Assembly (NCBI RefSeq): GCF_021347895.1
Contig: NC_067117.1
Coordinates: forward strand, 21,942,358 to 22,006,357
From: Acanthochromis polyacanthus
Taxonomy: Eukaryota > Chordata > Actinopteri > Pomacentridae
Length of the DNA stretch: 64,000 nt
Direction of reading: 5' to 3'
A model generated the notes under the pieces. The model saw only the letters and a program-made list of their open reading frames with translations. It was not told where the DNA came from and made no database searches. The translations under genes and the position numbers were made by a program. The stretch's first letter is position 1. The number at the start of each line of letters is the position of its first letter. Shown in pieces: positions 61,542 to 64,000 of this stretch.

Positions 61542-64000
61542 CTGAAAAAATAAAAAAAACACACGAAAGACATTAGGGGTGGTTGACAATTCTAGACGGT
61601 CTAGAAAGTTTACGCCATCACCTTGCTAAACTTAAGTGTACTATTCCCATCAACCCAGACAGGACACTCTATTCACCCAGGCTTCTTTAAGCCCACTCAG
61701 GCACACAAAGAGAAGAGTACACAGAACAAAGTGGTCTTCATCCACCACAAAATGCGTACTTTCAGGATTTCCACACAGGGGCTGCCTTCTTTAAACAATT
61801 CCAAGGACAAAGAAACAGTCACAAAATCTTTTAGACAGATGAGGCCTTGGTGATCAACCAGAGCCACTTGAAGGGAGTACTTCAGTGTGTGATGGAATAG
61901 AGAGAAGACTGTGATTCTCAGGAAGGTCTGGTCACTATCAAGGCTTTAATATACACAAGGACACAGGAGGAGGCACAAATGACAACAGAAAATCAAAACT
62001 TGAAAAGATGCCACAAAAATCGTGGCTGCTGATGTGTCTGAACCCAGAAAAGGAAAAAGCATGCACCCTGCCTTGCTTAAAGTTTCTTCTAGAGAAGCAG
62101 GAGAAAATAGGAGGTTCTGCATAAGGAAACATTCTAAATCAGCTATGTTTTGTCAGGCCATGTTGTCCTGGTTGAGCCAGAAGCCCAAGAGAAGACCGAA
62201 CCGATCCGAGTTTTGACTTCAGCCCTGTTTAGGGGTCTTGTGTGGAATGGAGGGTCACTCACTCCACCCTATCCTGTACTCCTCAACATCTGTAGTGGGT
62301 TACTTTGAGGACCAGGACTCACACCACACAGTGCAGATGATCGAGAAAGAGAATGAATGATAATAGAAGAATGCTGTCCCAGTTATCACCCTTTAGTCAT
62401 GAGGAGAACTGGATTATGGGAAATGCTGCTTGATAGCCATTTGTGTGTCTATGTATATGTGAGCGTGTCAGGAGACTGAAGGCCCACGTTATCCGAGTAT
62501 ACATGAAAGTCTTTGCTGGGTGACACATTTGACACATGACTGGGTGCTAACTAGGGATGGGAATTTCATTTAGTATCACTTTCATTGCCCTGACTCGTCT
62601 AAAAGAAAACTAAAGCAAACAAGTTATAAAGGACGGAAACAAGATGGAGATCAAACAGTACATCTATTTGCTACTTAACGTATCTTTAAAAAACAATGTG
62701 AACGCAGGTATACACAGAGAGAAACAGGCCAACTGTGATTGCTTTATATAATGAGGGCTCAACCCTTTAACATCCAAGTGAAATCTTACATGACAGAGCA
62801 AGAGAAACTGCAGCTTTAAAATCCATTGTGTTTGACATTGACTAGTATGGTAACTGTCAAAATTTACTGTCCAAAACTAACCAGTTAAAAACTGACACTG
62901 ATAAGCTCTCGATGTACAAGGTACAGCAACGGAATGGGCAGGCACTGTTGTTTCGCACTGAAGCCAGAGCTGAATCGCTGTCTGTGTGAAAGGGAGGCGG
63001 CATGATGACAACCACGCACTGTTGTGTTACACATCACGCCTCTGGTTAGCTGGTCAGCTATGTGAAAGCTCAGACAGGAGCACCCTTACACCAGCTTATT
63101 TGGTTGAGTGTGGATGAGGAAGCAACAGCACCGTAACGAAGGGGTGTTCTTGACAGATAGCATGATCTCTGTTAAAAAGGACTATATTAATCATCCTACT
63201 CTTTCTCTCACATTTATGCCCTACTGAGATGTGTGTATAATACAGGATTACTCATACATCCAATATGTGTCAAATTTAGGCCTCAGCTCTCTCCATGTGC
63301 CCATGCGTACACTCCCCTCATCTTCCTTGCTGGTTTCATCTGTTGTGCTTTTCGATTCAGTTTCAGGCAAGCCAGTTAAACATTGGTTTTAGGCCTGTGT
63401 GATAAAATGATCGATAGATTCAATCAGAAAAATCTGATACAAACTGCCATGAAAGCACGTAACAAAAAAAAAAATAAGGTTGGTTGGATGAACAAACCCA
63501 AAGTATGGGGGCTTCTTTGCTTAATGTTTATCAAGGTGAGATGATTCCTTTTTTCTTATTTTTATTTAAGTGTGTAAATGTGACATTGTTATGTGCTTTA
63601 AATTGTCATTCAACCAATGTAATTATTACATGTTAAATGCTAAATTTGTTAAATCCAAATTGGCCTTTAAAAATGAACTCAGCTAAAATAAAACACTTCA
63701 TTGGGATACATTTGAGAGCTATATCGCTCAGTCTTAATTGGTATCATTACTTTGAATTCCACCTCTGACAAGCAACAATGCGACAAACTCATGCAGCATC
63801 CGGACTGCATCCAAGCCAGCAAAAGGGGAAGGGTCACCTGACCTTGGGTTGACCCATTCAGATTTACCACCAGCAATCTTTCCAAATCTGATGTCAAGCA
63901 CTGCGACCACGTCAAGCCAATTTGATGAAGTCAATGTCTTTGCAGTTGGAAGACAATTACTTGTCCAGCACTGGGGATTAGCAGACTGGCCCGTATTACG
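61542..64000 (-). other. lrig1 upstream intron (incomplete)
   Basis: No LRR-coding exon or signal peptide was found on the minus strand, so the preceding exon should lie beyond 64000. The segment holds no element I recognise; 63720-63960 is more even in composition and could be an old repeat, but I cannot name it. Confidence 0.65.

Overview
The window looks like genomic DNA from a ray-finned fish, probably a percomorph-type teleost. The evidence is split vertebrate genes with GT-AG introns, long CA/TG microsatellites, a tRNA-derived SINE of the widespread fish type with an ATGG tail, and several Tc1, hAT, Harbinger and LINE copies. The species cannot be fixed from the sequence alone.

There are two real host genes, in convergent orientation. 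On the + strand (11158-36847) are the last five coding exons of slc25a26, the mitochondrial S-adenosylmethionine carrier; its 5' exons lie upstream of the window. On the - strand (61541 down to 46127) are fifteen coding exons of lrig1, a leucine-rich-repeat/Ig transmembrane regulator of receptor tyrosine kinases; its signal peptide and first LRR exons lie beyond the right edge. The human genes are also neighbours (3p14), which supports both calls. The two act in unrelated processes, methyl-donor import into mitochondria and growth-factor receptor control at the cell surface; they are neighbours, not an operon.

Layout: 1-11157 is slc25a26 intron with microsatellites and a perfect 64-bp inverted repeat. 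11203-27885 is intron-rich slc25a26 carrying a SINE, a decayed Tc1-like element, a complete Tc1-like transposon with an open DD34E transposase, and a MITE interrupted by a LINE fragment. 27960-36723 is the last intron, with diffuse fish repeats. 36848-46126 is the intergenic space between the two 3' ends. It contains a 4.8-kb hAT-type element bounded by an 8-bp target duplication, which carries an intron-less, decayed nicotinamide riboside kinase copy and a nested PIF/Harbinger remnant. 46127-61541 is lrig1, and 61542-64000 is its upstream intron with no exon that I can see.

The points most worth checking are the gene-carrying hAT element, a one-base phase break in the penultimate lrig1 exon, the apparently intact Tc1 transposon, the nested LINE-in-MITE, and the perfect hairpin at 8835-9007.
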